A DNA stretch of 30,073 nt from DASWJZ01 sp038211615 (GCA_038211615.1 JBBQVL010000056.1:1-30073), one strand, 5' to 3'. Numbered from the stretch's first letter, positions 21,977-30,073 are shown. Numbers and translations: made by a program. Notes: generated from the sequence alone by a model not told the origin.

Positions 21977-22588
21977 TCAGGAATCCAGGCGGCCGACGCG
22001 CGAGCGCTTCCAGTCGCTGAGCGGCATGATGACCGGCGGGAGCGCATTCGCCCGCGGCCACGAATCGATGGCCCATCGCTCGCCGGAATCCTTGTCGGTC
22101 ACCACCGCGGTCGCATGCGGATAGCGCAGGTCGATGAAGAACCCGCGCGCCGCGGGCGCCTCCACGCTGTGATGTTTCAGATAGCCGTGCGCCTCCAGGA
22201 GGAGCAGCAGGCCGGTCGTGTTGGTCGCCTCGTCGATGCAATCCATCTGATCGTCGGTGCCCTGCCCGAACTGCATGCCGGGGAGATCGTGCCCGGTGCC
22301 GATGCGCGCGCCGACGATCGTTTCGAAAACCTGCACCGCCTTAGATATCGCGCCGCGCTCCGTTGCGCCGTCGCTCGCCCCATTCGCAAGGCTGCCGGCG
22401 ATCTTGGCGATCTCCGCCGCGCTGAAGCGCACCGGCGTGACGATGCGGCAGGTATAGCCGTGGCAGACGAAGATCTGGTCCTGCGTCGGCGCGCGGCCAT
22501 GCCCGCGACTGAACCAGTCTTCAGCATGCGCCGCGGTGGCGAGCGTCACCGCGATGAGAATGAGAAACTTTTGCATGGCCCTGATCAT
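21977..22588 (-). CDS. Secreted transglutaminase-like (cysteine peptidase-like) protein
   Basis: 203 residues counted from the ATG at 22588; an ATG four codons later is equally possible and both leave a signal peptide ending at HA-ED (near residue 22). The mature protein has a Cys pair at 42 and 47. A plausible catalytic triad of the bacterial transglutaminase-like cysteine proteinase type is visible: C117 in QMDCIDEATN, H158 in YPHATAVV and D175 in WAIDSW. The His-Asp distance of 17 residues equals that I recall for LapG-type enzymes (His172/Asp189). In LapG-like proteins this triad cleaves surface adhesins, but this protein lacks other LapG features, so only the fold is proposed. It is convergent with the DUF1127 gene and divergent from the PfpI-like gene. 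Confidence 0.6.
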   Translation of the reverse strand: MIRAMQKFLILIAVTLATAAHAEDWFSRGHGRAPTQDQIFVCHGYTCRIVTPVRFSAAEIAKIAGSLANGASDGATERGAISKAVQVFETIVGARIGTGHDLPGMQFGQGTDDQMDCIDEATNTTGLLLLLEAHGYLKHHSVEAPAARGFFIDLRYPHATAVVTDKDSGERWAIDSWPRANALPPVIMPLSDWKRSRVGRLDS

Positions 22589-22697
22589 TGCTGAGCGACC
22601 TTAAAGAAGCGTCGATTTTGGGCAACCCCGGAACCCGAAAACGGAGCGGGCGTTTCCTTTTCGCGGGGGGCTCCACGCAAATCCGGGAGTTCAATCC

Positions 22698-23258
22698 ATG
22701 CCAATGAACAACAAGAGAATCGCGATCCTCGCGACGAACGGCTTCGAGCAGTCGGAGCTCGAAGTCCCCCTGAACAAGCTGCGGGCCGAAGGCGCGGAGG
22801 TTCATGTCATCTCTCCCGAGACCGGCGAGATCAGCGGATGGGACAAGAAGGACTGGGGCACGCCAGTCCGGGTCGACAAGGCGCTCGCCGACGTGAAGGC
22901 AGACGACTACGACGCGCTCGTCCTGCCGGGCGGGCAGATGAACCCCGACACCTTGCGGATCAACAATGCCGCGCTTGAGCTGATCAAGGCGTTCAACGCG
23001 CAGAAGAAGGTGATCGCGGCGGTCTGTCACGCGCCTTGGCTGCTGATCGAGACGGGGATTGCCAAGGGGCGCAAGATGACCGGCTACAAGTCGATCCGCA
23101 CCGATCTCGTCAATGCCGGCGCGAAGTTCGAAGACAGCGCCGTGGTCGTCGATCAAGGAATCATCACGAGCCGCAATCCCGGCGATCTCGACGCCTTCGT
23201 GGCGAAGATTGTCGAGGAGGTGAACGAGGGCCGGCACACCCAGCGCCAGGCCGCGTAG
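22698..23258 (+). CDS. DJ-1/PfpI family protein (YhbO-like)
   Basis: 186 residues, full family length. The nucleophile elbow AAVCHAPW places C110 next to H111; E20 in the QSELEVPL segment is the usual partner acid. LVLPGG (74-79) and the final VDQGIITSRNPGDL (about 150-163) are further family marks. Members of this clade are described as stress-linked deglycases or glyoxalases, with weak or disputed protease activity. GGGAG precedes the ATG at 22698. The gene is followed by trmFO 83 bases later, with a strong hairpin between them. Confidence 0.9.
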   Translation: MPMNNKRIAILATNGFEQSELEVPLNKLRAEGAEVHVISPETGEISGWDKKDWGTPVRVDKALADVKADDYDALVLPGGQMNPDTLRINNAALELIKAFNAQKKVIAAVCHAPWLLIETGIAKGRKMTGYKSIRTDLVNAGAKFEDSAVVVDQGIITSRNPGDLDAFVAKIVEEVNEGRHTQRQAA

Positions 23259-23294
23259 CCCCAGCTCCGCAGGCATATTTCGAGCGGTTGCGCA

Positions 23295-23328
23295 GCGGAG
23301 CCGCCCTTGCCGTTCCGGGCGGCTTCGC
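23295..23328 (+). other. Strong hairpin between the PfpI-like gene and trmFO
   Basis: GCGGAGCCGCCC (23295-23306) pairs with GGGCGGCTTCGC (23317-23328) over twelve positions with one G-U wobble and a ten-base loop. It ends 13 bases before the trmFO ATG, which has no visible Shine-Dalgarno. No T-run follows. It may act as a terminator for the upstream gene or affect trmFO translation. Confidence 0.5.
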
Positions 23329-23341
23329 GCATATCGCCACG

Positions 23342-24754
23342 ATGCCAACTTCCCCATCTCGCATTCACATCATCGGCGGCGGCCTCGCGGGCTCCGAGGC
23401 CGCCTGGCAGCTCGCCGAGGCCGGCATCCCGGTCGTCCTGCACGAGATGCGCCCTGGGACGATGACGCCGGCTCACAAGACCGATGGGCTTGCCGAGCTC
23501 GTATGCTCCAATTCCTTCCGCTCCGACGACGCGGAGACGAATGCCGTCGGCCTGCTGCATGCAGAGATGCGGCGGGCGGGCTCGCTCATCATGCAGATGG
23601 GCGACAGGCATCAGCTGCCGGCCGGCGGCGCGCTCGCGGTCGACCGCGACGGGTTTTCGGCCGGCGTCACCGCGGCGCTCCGGGGGCATCCGCTGGTGCA
23701 CGTCGAAGCCGGAGAGGTTTCGGAGCTCCCGCCGCCAGAGCTTGGCAGGGCGATCGTCGCGACAGGTCCCCTCACCTCCGCGCCGCTCGCCCAGTCGATC
23801 CGTGCGGCGACCGGCGAGGCGAGCCTCGCCTTCTTCGACGCGATCGCGCCGATCGTCTATCGCGAGACGATCGACATGGATGTCGCCTGGTTCCAGTCGC
23901 GCTACGACAAGGTTGGCCCCGGCGGCACCGGCGCCGATTACATCAACTGCCCGCTCGATCGCGACCAGTACCTGGCCTTCGTCGCCGGCCTTGTAGCGGC
24001 GGAAAAGGCGGAGTTTCACGACTGGGAGAAGGACACACCCTATTTCGACGGCTGCCTGCCGATCGAGGTGATGGCGGAGCGCGGCCCGGAAACCCTGCGG
24101 CATGGGCCGATGAAGCCGATGGGCCTTACCAACGCGCACAATCCGGCGGTGAAGGCCTACGCCGTCGTCCAGCTCCGGCAGGACAACGCACTCGGCACGC
24201 TCTTCAACATGGTCGGCTTCCAGACCAAGATGAAGCATGGCGAGCAGGTGCGGCTGTTCCGCACGATCCCCGGGCTGGAGAAGGCGGAGTTCGCCCGGCT
24301 CGGCGGCCTGCACCGCAACACCTTCCTGAATTCGCCGGCGCTGCTCGACGAGACGCTCAGGCTCAAGGCGCAACCGCATATCCGCTTCGCCGGTCAGATC
24401 ACCGGCTGCGAGGGCTACGTGGAATCGGCGGCGGTGGGGCTGATGGCGGCGCGCTTCGCGGCGGCCGAGGCGCTCGGCGCAACGCCGGTCCTCCCACCGC
24501 TCACGACGGCGCATGGAGCGCTGCTCGCGCATGTCACCGGCCGGCTCGCGGTGCCGGGCGAGCGGGAACGGCATTTCCAGCCGATGAACATCAACTTCGG
24601 CCTCTTCCCGCCGATCGGCCAGCCGGTCGTCGATGCGGAAGGCAAGCGCCTGCGCGGCAACGAGAAGACCCAGGCGCGCAAGCGCGCGCTCTCCGCCCGG
24701 GCGCTCAGCGATTTCGACGCCTGGCTCGGCGAAAGCCGACGCGCTGCCGCCTGA
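23342..24754 (+). CDS. trmFO: TrmFO, folate-dependent tRNA (uracil-54-C5)-methyltransferase
   Basis: 470 residues. The N-terminal FAD-binding IHIIGGGLAGSEAAWQLAE (about 8-26) and the following HEMRP, LVCSNSFRSD and YINCPL blocks are diagnostic of TrmFO. The Cys in LVCSNS and the later CEGYVESAAVGL motif are the conserved cysteines. The enzyme makes ribothymidine at position 54 of tRNA, using methylenetetrahydrofolate and FADH2. The ATG at 23342 matches the family start although it lacks a ribosome-binding site; a TTG at 23288 in the same frame would precede the hairpin. The stop is only seven bases from the stop of the convergent NDUFAF6-like gene. Confidence 0.96.
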   Translation: MPTSPSRIHIIGGGLAGSEAAWQLAEAGIPVVLHEMRPGTMTPAHKTDGLAELVCSNSFRSDDAETNAVGLLHAEMRRAGSLIMQMGDRHQLPAGGALAVDRDGFSAGVTAALRGHPLVHVEAGEVSELPPPELGRAIVATGPLTSAPLAQSIRAATGEASLAFFDAIAPIVYRETIDMDVAWFQSRYDKVGPGGTGADYINCPLDRDQYLAFVAGLVAAEKAEFHDWEKDTPYFDGCLPIEVMAERGPETLRHGPMKPMGLTNAHNPAVKAYAVVQLRQDNALGTLFNMVGFQTKMKHGEQVRLFRTIPGLEKAEFARLGGLHRNTFLNSPALLDETLRLKAQPHIRFAGQITGCEGYVESAAVGLMAARFAAAEALGATPVLPPLTTAHGALLAHVTGRLAVPGERERHFQPMNINFGLFPPIGQPVVDAEGKRLRGNEKTQARKRALSARALSDFDAWLGESRRAAA

Positions 24755-24761
24755 TCCAGAA

Positions 24762-25613
24762 CTAGGCGCGAAGTCGGGCGAGGGCGATACGCAGCAGCGT
24801 CTCGAGGTCCGAGACATGCGCGTTGCGCCCTGCGATGGACACGCCGAGCCGCTCGACGCGGTTCAGCATGGGGGCGACCGCCGCCAGCGGCAGAAAGACC
24901 GGGCGCAGCGGATTCGGCAGATTTGCGGCGTGCGCCCGCGCGAGGCCAAGATGATGGCGGGCCGCATCGGCCAGCGAGGATGTGACCGCGCCCAATCTGC
25001 CTGGAGCCGCGACGGCGAACAGGTCGGCGGGCGTGATATTTTCGCGCGCGAGCAGCTCGGTCGGAACAATCGTGCGGCCGCGCGCGCGCTCCGACGCGAA
25101 GGACGCGAGGCGCCGCGCGATGCCGTAGGCGATGCCGGCATGGCCGGCGGCCTCGGCCGTCTCCGGCCCCGCCGCGCCAAGGATGATCGCGGCCATCTGG
25201 AAGAGTGCCGATTCCGTCTCCCCCAGGCGGCCTTCGACATCGGCAAGCGTCGCAGGCGGATCGGAGTAGAGATCGGCGGAGCGCGCCTCGATCAAGGCGT
25301 CGAGGGGAGCGAGCGGCAGCCGATGTCTTGCGATCGCCGCGGCGATGGCGCGAAGCGTGGGCGTGCTCCCTCCCCCGCCGCCGGCTGCCTCTCCAAGCGC
25401 ATCCTGCCACCAGCGCAGCCGGATTTCCCCGAGCGCCGGCTCGCGCACCAGGTCGGGCACGCGCGCGATCTCCGCCGCGAAGCCGTAGAGCGCGAAAAGG
25501 TCGGCGCGCGCCTCCACTGGAGCAAAAAGGGTCGCGTAGTAGCGCGGACGATCGCTCTCGCGCACCAGCGCGGTCACGTAGGCGATGTCGTCGACAACGG
25601 GCTCGGCGGCCAT
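24762..25613 (-). CDS. Squalene/phytoene synthase family protein, NDUFAF6 type
   Basis: 283 residues with the all-helical isoprenoid synthase fold (YYATLFAPVEARADLFALYGF at about 25-45; IRLRWWQDALGE at about 64-75). The first Asp-rich catalytic motif of true squalene or phytoene synthases is replaced by AEIARVPDLV (about 47-56), and the second region (AYGIARRLASF) also lacks its acidic pair. It thus resembles mitochondrial NDUFAF6, a complex I assembly factor, more than a pigment or hopanoid enzyme. It lies 44 bases after the NDUFAF3-like gene and follows secD-secF on the same strand, an arrangement common in alphaproteobacteria. GGAG lies six bases before the ATG. Automatic annotation as phytoene synthase would be misleading. 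Confidence 0.85.
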   Translation of the reverse strand: MAAEPVVDDIAYVTALVRESDRPRYYATLFAPVEARADLFALYGFAAEIARVPDLVREPALGEIRLRWWQDALGEAAGGGGGSTPTLRAIAAAIARHRLPLAPLDALIEARSADLYSDPPATLADVEGRLGETESALFQMAAIILGAAGPETAEAAGHAGIAYGIARRLASFASERARGRTIVPTELLARENITPADLFAVAAPGRLGAVTSSLADAARHHLGLARAHAANLPNPLRPVFLPLAAVAPMLNRVERLGVSIAGRNAHVSDLETLLRIALARLRA

Positions 25614-25657
25614 GATCTGCTCCGGGCGTCACGAGACCCGACGCCGGCCGGGACCGC

Positions 25658-26065
25658 TTAGCGCACGCTTGCCACCGCCACCAGAGCCGCGGCGACGGCG
25701 CGCTCCTCGGAGAGAAGAACGTTGAAGGTGCGCACCGCCGCGCCGGTCGACATCAGCTCCGGCTCGATCCCGGAATCGGCCAGCACGCGGCGCGCCTCGC
25801 GCGACAGCGGCACCATCGCATCGCCGGTCCCCACCAGCAGAATCTCGATTTCCTTCGCCTCGTCGAGCACGCGCTTCAGCGCCTCCGGGCTGATCTCCGA
25901 GGCGCTCCCAACGCCCCATGCCTCGATCCCGCTCGGCAGCGCGAGGATAGAGCCGCGGTGCGACATGTCGGCGAAGCGGAAGCCGCCATTGCCATAGGCC
26001 TCGATCGGCGCCCGCCCGGGAAAGCGGGCCGGACTTATCAGAAAGCCGCCGCCGCTCTCCGCCAT
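25658..26065 (-). CDS. Mth938-like domain protein, NDUFAF3 homologue
   Basis: 135 residues. The Mth938/DUF498 fold is evident from the paired strands IEAYGNGGFRF and GSILALPSGIEAWGV, followed by IEILLVGTGDAM (about 72-83) and a closing GAAVRTFNVLLSEERAVAAALVAV. The human relative NDUFAF3 helps assemble complex I at the membrane. Its ATG lies one base after the stop of secF, so it is translationally coupled to the Sec accessory genes, which fits a role in membrane insertion or assembly. In this window it stands directly beside the NDUFAF6-like gene. Confidence 0.9.
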   Translation of the reverse strand: MAESGGGFLISPARFPGRAPIEAYGNGGFRFADMSHRGSILALPSGIEAWGVGSASEISPEALKRVLDEAKEIEILLVGTGDAMVPLSREARRVLADSGIEPELMSTGAAVRTFNVLLSEERAVAAALVAVASVR

Positions 26066-26066
26066 C

Positions 26067-27026
26067 TCAGGCTTCGGCGGGATTCGCCGGCTTGCCGTCG
26101 GCCTTATCGCCCTTCGCGGCGGCCGCCTCCGCCCTTGGGCGGAGGTTGAAGTAGATGAGCACGGGGCCGCCGATGAAGATCGACGACGCGGTCGCCACGA
26201 ACACGCCCCAGAGCATCGCCGCGGTGAACGAGCGGATGACCTCGCCGCCGAAGAAGAACAGCGCGAAGAGCGCGAGCAGCGTCGTCAGCGAGGTCATGAT
26301 CGTGCGCGCCAGCGTCTGGTTGGTCGCGAGATCGATCAGGTCGCCGAGCGGCATCGTCTTGTAGCGGCGCAGCAGCTCGCGGATGCGGTCGAAGATGACG
26401 ACGGTGTCGTTCAGCGAGTAGCCGATGATGGTCAGGATCGCCGCGATGCTCGACAGGTTGAAGTCGAGCTGCGTCGCAGCGAAGAAGCCGACGGTCAGGA
26501 TGGCGTCGTGAATCAGCGTCGCCATGGCGCCGATGGCGAACTGCCATTCGAAGCGGAACCAGATGTAGGTCATGATGCCGAGCATCGTGAAGATGGTGGC
26601 CATGGTCCCGGTCCAGGCCAGCTCTCCCGACACGCGCGGGCCCACCACCTCGACGCGGCGGTATTCGTAGTCGGTCGAGCCGAGTTCCGCCTGCACCTTC
26701 TGCACCACCGCCTGCTGCGCGGCATCGCCGCCGGGCTGCGTGGCGATGCGGATCAGCGCGTCCGAGGGCTGGCCGATGCCCTGCACCTCGACATCGCCGA
26801 GATTGAGCGCGTTGACCTTCTGCCGGATGGCGGCGAGGTCGGCAGTCGGCGTGTGGCTTCTCACCTCGATGACGGTGCCGCCCTTGAAGTCGATGCCCTG
26901 GTTCAGGCCGACCGTGAAGAGCAGCACGAAGGAGAGGACGATGAGCGCGAGCGAGATCGGCGTGCGAATCCGCGCCAGCCGCATGAACGGGATTTTGGTG
27001 TTATCCGGGATGATGCGAAGCGGCAT
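26067..27026 (-). CDS. secF: SecF, Sec translocon accessory subunit
   Basis: 319 residues. The N-terminal membrane helix (about 22-40) is followed by GIDFKGGTVIEV (45-56), the SecF signature, and a small periplasmic domain. Five further helices then occupy about 155-300, with the LSSIAAILTIIGYSLNDTVVIFDRIRE motif. With SecD and YajC it uses the proton gradient to pull exported proteins across the inner membrane. The ribosome-binding AGGA overlaps the secD stop codon, and secF begins ten bases after that stop, showing coupling. The last 30 residues are Ala/Lys-rich and cytoplasmic. Confidence 0.97.
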   Translation of the reverse strand: MPLRIIPDNTKIPFMRLARIRTPISLALIVLSFVLLFTVGLNQGIDFKGGTVIEVRSHTPTADLAAIRQKVNALNLGDVEVQGIGQPSDALIRIATQPGGDAAQQAVVQKVQAELGSTDYEYRRVEVVGPRVSGELAWTGTMATIFTMLGIMTYIWFRFEWQFAIGAMATLIHDAILTVGFFAATQLDFNLSSIAAILTIIGYSLNDTVVIFDRIRELLRRYKTMPLGDLIDLATNQTLARTIMTSLTTLLALFALFFFGGEVIRSFTAAMLWGVFVATASSIFIGGPVLIYFNLRPRAEAAAAKGDKADGKPANPAEA

Positions 27027-27036
27027 GTGATTTGTC

Positions 27037-28632
27037 CTAGAGCGGAACGACCTTGGGCCGCGCCTGGCGAACCCATGTCGAGACGATCAGCCGCGTCAGC
27101 AGGTAGGAGGTGAAGAGCGTCGAGGCGATGCCGATGGCGAACGCCACTGCGAAACCCCGGATCGGCCCGGAGCCGAGCGCGAACATGGCGATGGCCGCGA
27201 TGAGCGCCGTCAGGTGCGAGTCGACGATGGTTGCGAGCGCGCGGCTGAATCCGGTCTCGATCGCCGAGATGGTCGAGCGGCCAAGATGCGCCTCTTCGCG
27301 CATGCGCTCGTAGATCAGCACGTTGGCGTCGACTGCGACGCCCATCGTGAGCACGATGCCGGCGATGCCGGGAAGCGTCAGTGTCGTTCCCGTGAGCGTG
27401 ATGACGCCGAGCATCAGGAAGCTGTTCGCGATCATCGCGACGTCGGCGAAAAAGCCGAGGAGGCCGTAGCAGACGATCATGAAGCCGGTAACGAAGAGGA
27501 GCGCCACGATCGACGCGATGGCGCCGGCGCGGATGGAATCCTGCCCGAGGCTGGGTCCGACCGTGCGCTCCTCCACGATGGTCAGGTCGGCCGGCAGCGC
27601 GCCGGCGCGCAGCAGCACCGAAAGGTTCTGCGCGCTCTCCACGGTGAAATTGCCTTCGATCAGGCCCGAGCCGCCGAGGATCGCGTCGCGGATGACCGGC
27701 GCCGTGATGTACTTGTCGTCGAGCACCACCGCGAAGCGCCGCCCGACGTTCTGCTGCGTGACGTCGGCGAAGACGCGCGCGCCGCGCGTGTTGAAGCGGA
27801 AGGTGACGATCGGCTGACCCGTCTGCTGATGGAACGAGGGCTGCGCGTCGGCGAGATCGTCGCCGGTCAGGAGGGCGCGCGATTCCACCGTCATCGGCGG
27901 CTCGCCCGCATTCGCCGACTGCACCGACTCGCATCCGGGCGGCGGTGAATTTGGATCGGTGACCTGCTCGCTGCATTCCATGTGGAACGTCATGCGCGCC
28001 GTCTGGCCGAGGATCTGTTTCAGCTGCGTGGTGTCCGCGAGACCCGGTACTTCGACCAGGATGCGCTCGCTGCCTTCCGCCTGGATCGAAGGCTCCGTGG
28101 TGCCGAGGGCGTTCAGCCGGCGGTCGAGCACCTGCACGCTCTGCGAGACGGCCGAGCGCATGCGCGCCTCGATGCCGGTGTCGGTCAGGTTGGCGGTGAC
28201 GCGGCCGCCTGTCTCGGTCAGGTCCACCTCGCTCTGCGTCGTCTGGCCAAAGATGCCCGACTGGACCGGCGCTATGAGCGGCTTGAGCGCATCGAGCGTC
28301 TTCTGCGCGTCGGCCGGGTCGCGCAGCGTGAAGGTGACGGCCTGGCCGCGCGAGGCAAGCCCGCGATAGCCGAGATGCGCGTCGCGCAGCGTCTGCCGGA
28401 TGTCGCCTTCCAGCGTCTTCACCCGGTCGGCGACAAGGCTGTCGCGGTTCACCTCGAGCAGCAGGTGGGCGCCGCCGCGAAGGTCGAGGCCGAGCACGAT
28501 CTGCCGCTTCGGCAGCCAGGACGGCCAGGAAGCGACCGTCTCGGCGGAGAAGAAGTTCGGGATGCAGGCGACGATGCCGGCCGCCACGACGAAGAGGATG
28601 AGCGCGATCTTCCAGCGCTGGAAATAGAGCAT
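27037..28632 (-). CDS. secD: SecD, Sec translocon accessory subunit
   Basis: 531 residues, the usual length for alphaproteobacterial SecD. It has a first membrane helix (about 10-26), the QIVLGLDLRGGAHLLLEV motif (45-62), a large periplasmic P1 domain, and then five helices from about 350, including the conserved TLPGIAGIVLTMGVAVDANVLIYERMREE segment. It partners SecF for proton-driven export. SecD and SecF are separate genes here, unlike the fused SecDF found in some rhizobia. It follows yajC by 21 bases. Confidence 0.97.
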   Translation of the reverse strand: MLYFQRWKIALILFVVAAGIVACIPNFFSAETVASWPSWLPKRQIVLGLDLRGGAHLLLEVNRDSLVADRVKTLEGDIRQTLRDAHLGYRGLASRGQAVTFTLRDPADAQKTLDALKPLIAPVQSGIFGQTTQSEVDLTETGGRVTANLTDTGIEARMRSAVSQSVQVLDRRLNALGTTEPSIQAEGSERILVEVPGLADTTQLKQILGQTARMTFHMECSEQVTDPNSPPPGCESVQSANAGEPPMTVESRALLTGDDLADAQPSFHQQTGQPIVTFRFNTRGARVFADVTQQNVGRRFAVVLDDKYITAPVIRDAILGGSGLIEGNFTVESAQNLSVLLRAGALPADLTIVEERTVGPSLGQDSIRAGAIASIVALLFVTGFMIVCYGLLGFFADVAMIANSFLMLGVITLTGTTLTLPGIAGIVLTMGVAVDANVLIYERMREEAHLGRSTISAIETGFSRALATIVDSHLTALIAAIAMFALGSGPIRGFAVAFAIGIASTLFTSYLLTRLIVSTWVRQARPKVVPL

Positions 28633-28653
28633 CGTTGTCTTTCGGGTCCTGGC

Positions 28654-28998
28654 CTAAGGCGTGTTGCCGGCGACCGGCTCCGCCTTCACACGCACGTCGG
28701 CGATCAGGCTGCGCATGGCGCGAACCTTGACGCCTTCCGCGATCTGCAATTCGACCTCGGCGTCATCGACGACCTTCGTCACCTTGCCGATGATGCCGCC
28801 ATTGGTGATGACGGTGTCGCCGCGCCGGATCGCCTTCAGCATGTCCTCGCGCCGCTTCGCCGTCTGGCGCTGCGGGCGCAGGATGAGGAAATACATGATG
28901 ACGAAGATGAGCGCGAAAGGCAGCAGCATCTGGACGATTTCGCCGCTGCCGCCGGCTCCTCCGAGAAGGCTCTGCGCATAGGCGGGTGTGACCCACAT
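28654..28998 (-). CDS. yajC: YajC, preprotein translocase subunit
   Basis: 114 residues. A single membrane helix (MLLPFALIFVIMYFLILRP, about 24-42) is followed by the cytoplasmic RRGDTVITNGGIIGKV segment typical of YajC. It associates with SecD-SecF. It is the first gene of the minus-strand operon yajC-secD-secF-NDUFAF3-like-NDUFAF6-like; the promoter must lie in the 167-base divergent gap before the DUF815 gene. Confidence 0.95.
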   Translation of the reverse strand: MWVTPAYAQSLLGGAGGSGEIVQMLLPFALIFVIMYFLILRPQRQTAKRREDMLKAIRRGDTVITNGGIIGKVTKVVDDAEVELQIAEGVKVRAMRSLIADVRVKAEPVAGNTP

Positions 28999-29165
28999 GA
29001 ACCGTTACATTCCCCGTTGAGAATGGGCCGAGGCCCCGAATTTGCGCGGACTATAGTCAGCAAGCCCGGCTTTGCAACAAAAGAGGGCATCCGCCGGCCG
29101 GGCTCTTTGCCCCCGCAGGCCGCACGTGATAATCGCGCGCGTTAAGTAGGCCTTGGGAGCCCGAC

Positions 29166-30038
29166 TTGCAAGAAAGCTTCAACCCGCCGCGCGACCTCCT
29201 CGAGCGGATTGCCGAGGCGCTGGAGCGGCTGGCGCCCGCCCCGCCCCCCGCGGCGGCGATTGCCGCGTCCGAGGCGTTCGTCTGGCACGCCTCCCCGCCC
29301 GAGTTGCAGCCGGTCGCGAGGGTCAATCGCGTCGCCCTGCCGCTGCTCAAGGGAATCGACCGCTCGCGCGATACGCTGATCGACAACACCACCCGCTTCG
29401 CGACCGGCCTGCCGGCCAACAATGCGCTCCTCTGGGGGGCGCGCGGGATGGGCAAGAGCTCGCTGGTGAAGGCGGCGCATGCGGCGGTCGCCGCCGCGCT
29501 TCCCGCCGGCGCGCCACCGCTCAAGCTCATCGAAATCCACCGCGAGGACATCGAGAGCCTGCCGGAGCTGATGCGGCTGCTCCGCGAGCGGCGCGAGCGG
29601 TTCATCATCTTCTGCGACGATCTCTCCTTCGACGCCGGCGACGCCTCCTACAAGTCGCTGAAGGCGGCGCTCGAGGGCGGCGTCGAGGGGCGGCCCGAGA
29701 ACGTGGTGTTCTACGCTACCTCCAACCGCCGCCATTTGATGCCGCGCGACATGATGGAGAACGAGCGCTCCACCGCCATCAACCCCTCGGAGGCGGTGCA
29801 GGAGAAAGTGTCGCTGTCGGATCGCTTCGGGCTCTGGCTCGGCTTCCATAACTGCAGCCAGGACGACTACCTCGCCATGGTCGCGGGCTACGTCGCGCAC
29901 TTCAAGGTGCCGGCGGCGGAGGCGGAATGGCGACCCGAGGCGCTCGAATGGGCGACCACCCGCGGCAGCCGCTCCGGCCGCGTGGCGTGGCAGTTCGTTC
30001 AGGATCTCGCGGGCCGGAAGGGCGTGACGCTCGGATAA
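29166..30038 (+). CDS. DUF815 family AAA-type ATPase
   Basis: 290 residues from the TTG at 29166, which has GGGAG six bases upstream; no ATG is better placed. Walker A is GARGMGKSS (91-99) and Walker B FIIFCDD (146-152). The RENVVFYATSNRRHLMPRD sensor-1 segment and a C-terminal GRVAWQFVQDLAG helix are typical of DUF815. The family is widespread next to yajC-secDF in alphaproteobacteria, but its substrate is unknown; a remodelling role is inferred from the fold. It is divergent from yajC and ends 35 bases before the window edge. Confidence 0.92.
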   Translation: MQESFNPPRDLLERIAEALERLAPAPPPAAAIAASEAFVWHASPPELQPVARVNRVALPLLKGIDRSRDTLIDNTTRFATGLPANNALLWGARGMGKSSLVKAAHAAVAAALPAGAPPLKLIEIHREDIESLPELMRLLRERRERFIIFCDDLSFDAGDASYKSLKAALEGGVEGRPENVVFYATSNRRHLMPRDMMENERSTAINPSEAVQEKVSLSDRFGLWLGFHNCSQDDYLAMVAGYVAHFKVPAAEAEWRPEALEWATTRGSRSGRVAWQFVQDLAGRKGVTLG

Positions 30039-30073
30039 CCAACGTGGATCGGTCGATCACCGCGCTCGGATGG

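Noticed and set aside
24762..25613. Phytoene or squalene synthase for pigments or hopanoids
   Set aside because: The first Asp-rich motif is missing and no carotenoid or hopanoid genes are nearby; the context with secDF and the Mth938 gene fits NDUFAF6.
1..30073. CRISPR array, tRNA or rRNA genes, insertion sequences
   Set aside because: No regularly spaced repeats, cloverleaf-like sequences, transposase genes or terminal inverted repeats were seen in the intergenic regions.

Overview
The window is chromosomal DNA of a high-GC alphaproteobacterium, most likely Rhizobiales/Hyphomicrobiales or a near relative. Pointers to this are the yajC-secD-secF cluster followed by homologues of the mitochondrial complex I assembly factors NDUFAF3 and NDUFAF6, a DUF1127 micro-protein, TrmFO, a betaine-homocysteine methyltransferase, a long-type GcvT oxidoreductase and a BtaA/BtaB betaine-lipid pair. 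I saw no rRNA or tRNA genes, CRISPR array, insertion sequence or integrase, and no stretch over 300 bases without a gene.

Layout. 1-664: end of a GcvT-type (dimethylglycine/sarcosine dehydrogenase-like) oxidoreductase. 723-7423: an accessory block with three large secreted paralogues on the minus strand. They share a signal peptide, a beta-rich N-terminal module, two CBM5/12-like modules and short collagen-like linkers, but differ at the C-terminus (Cys-rich DUF4215 repeats; thrombospondin-type-3 plus DUF4215; LamG-like). A pirin gene and a frameshifted DUF1349 gene sit between them. 7586-10143: a secreted RNase T2, a DddP-type DMSP lyase candidate with every metal and catalytic position I could align retained, and a small exported protein. 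10232-12904: a desaturase gene coupled to a PhnD-like binding protein that lacks a signal peptide, with a divergent XRE regulator. 13004-15146: betaine-homocysteine methyltransferase, CsbD, a CsbD-like small gene with apparent compensating frameshifts, and an orphan phage-tail-tube-like protein. 15291-20435: btaA-btaB, a membrane class III adenylate cyclase and a PhoX/DUF839 phosphatase, with Pho-box-like repeats before btaA and phoX. 20498-24754: CorA transporter, DUF1127 protein with a clear terminator, a secreted transglutaminase-like protein, a DJ-1/PfpI protein and trmFO. 24762-30038: NDUFAF6-like and NDUFAF3-like genes, secF, secD, yajC (all minus strand) and a divergent DUF815 ATPase.

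How the genes may work together. Two themes recur. One is methylated onium compounds: DMSP cleavage by DddP, betaine to dimethylglycine by Bmt, further demethylation by the GcvT-type enzyme, and synthesis of the trimethylated headgroup lipid DGTS by BtaAB. The other is phosphorus limitation: DGTS replaces phospholipids, PhoX releases phosphate, and both promoters carry Pho-box-like sites. The PhnD-like/desaturase pair might belong to this second theme, but that is inference. The 24.7-30 kb region is ordinary housekeeping.
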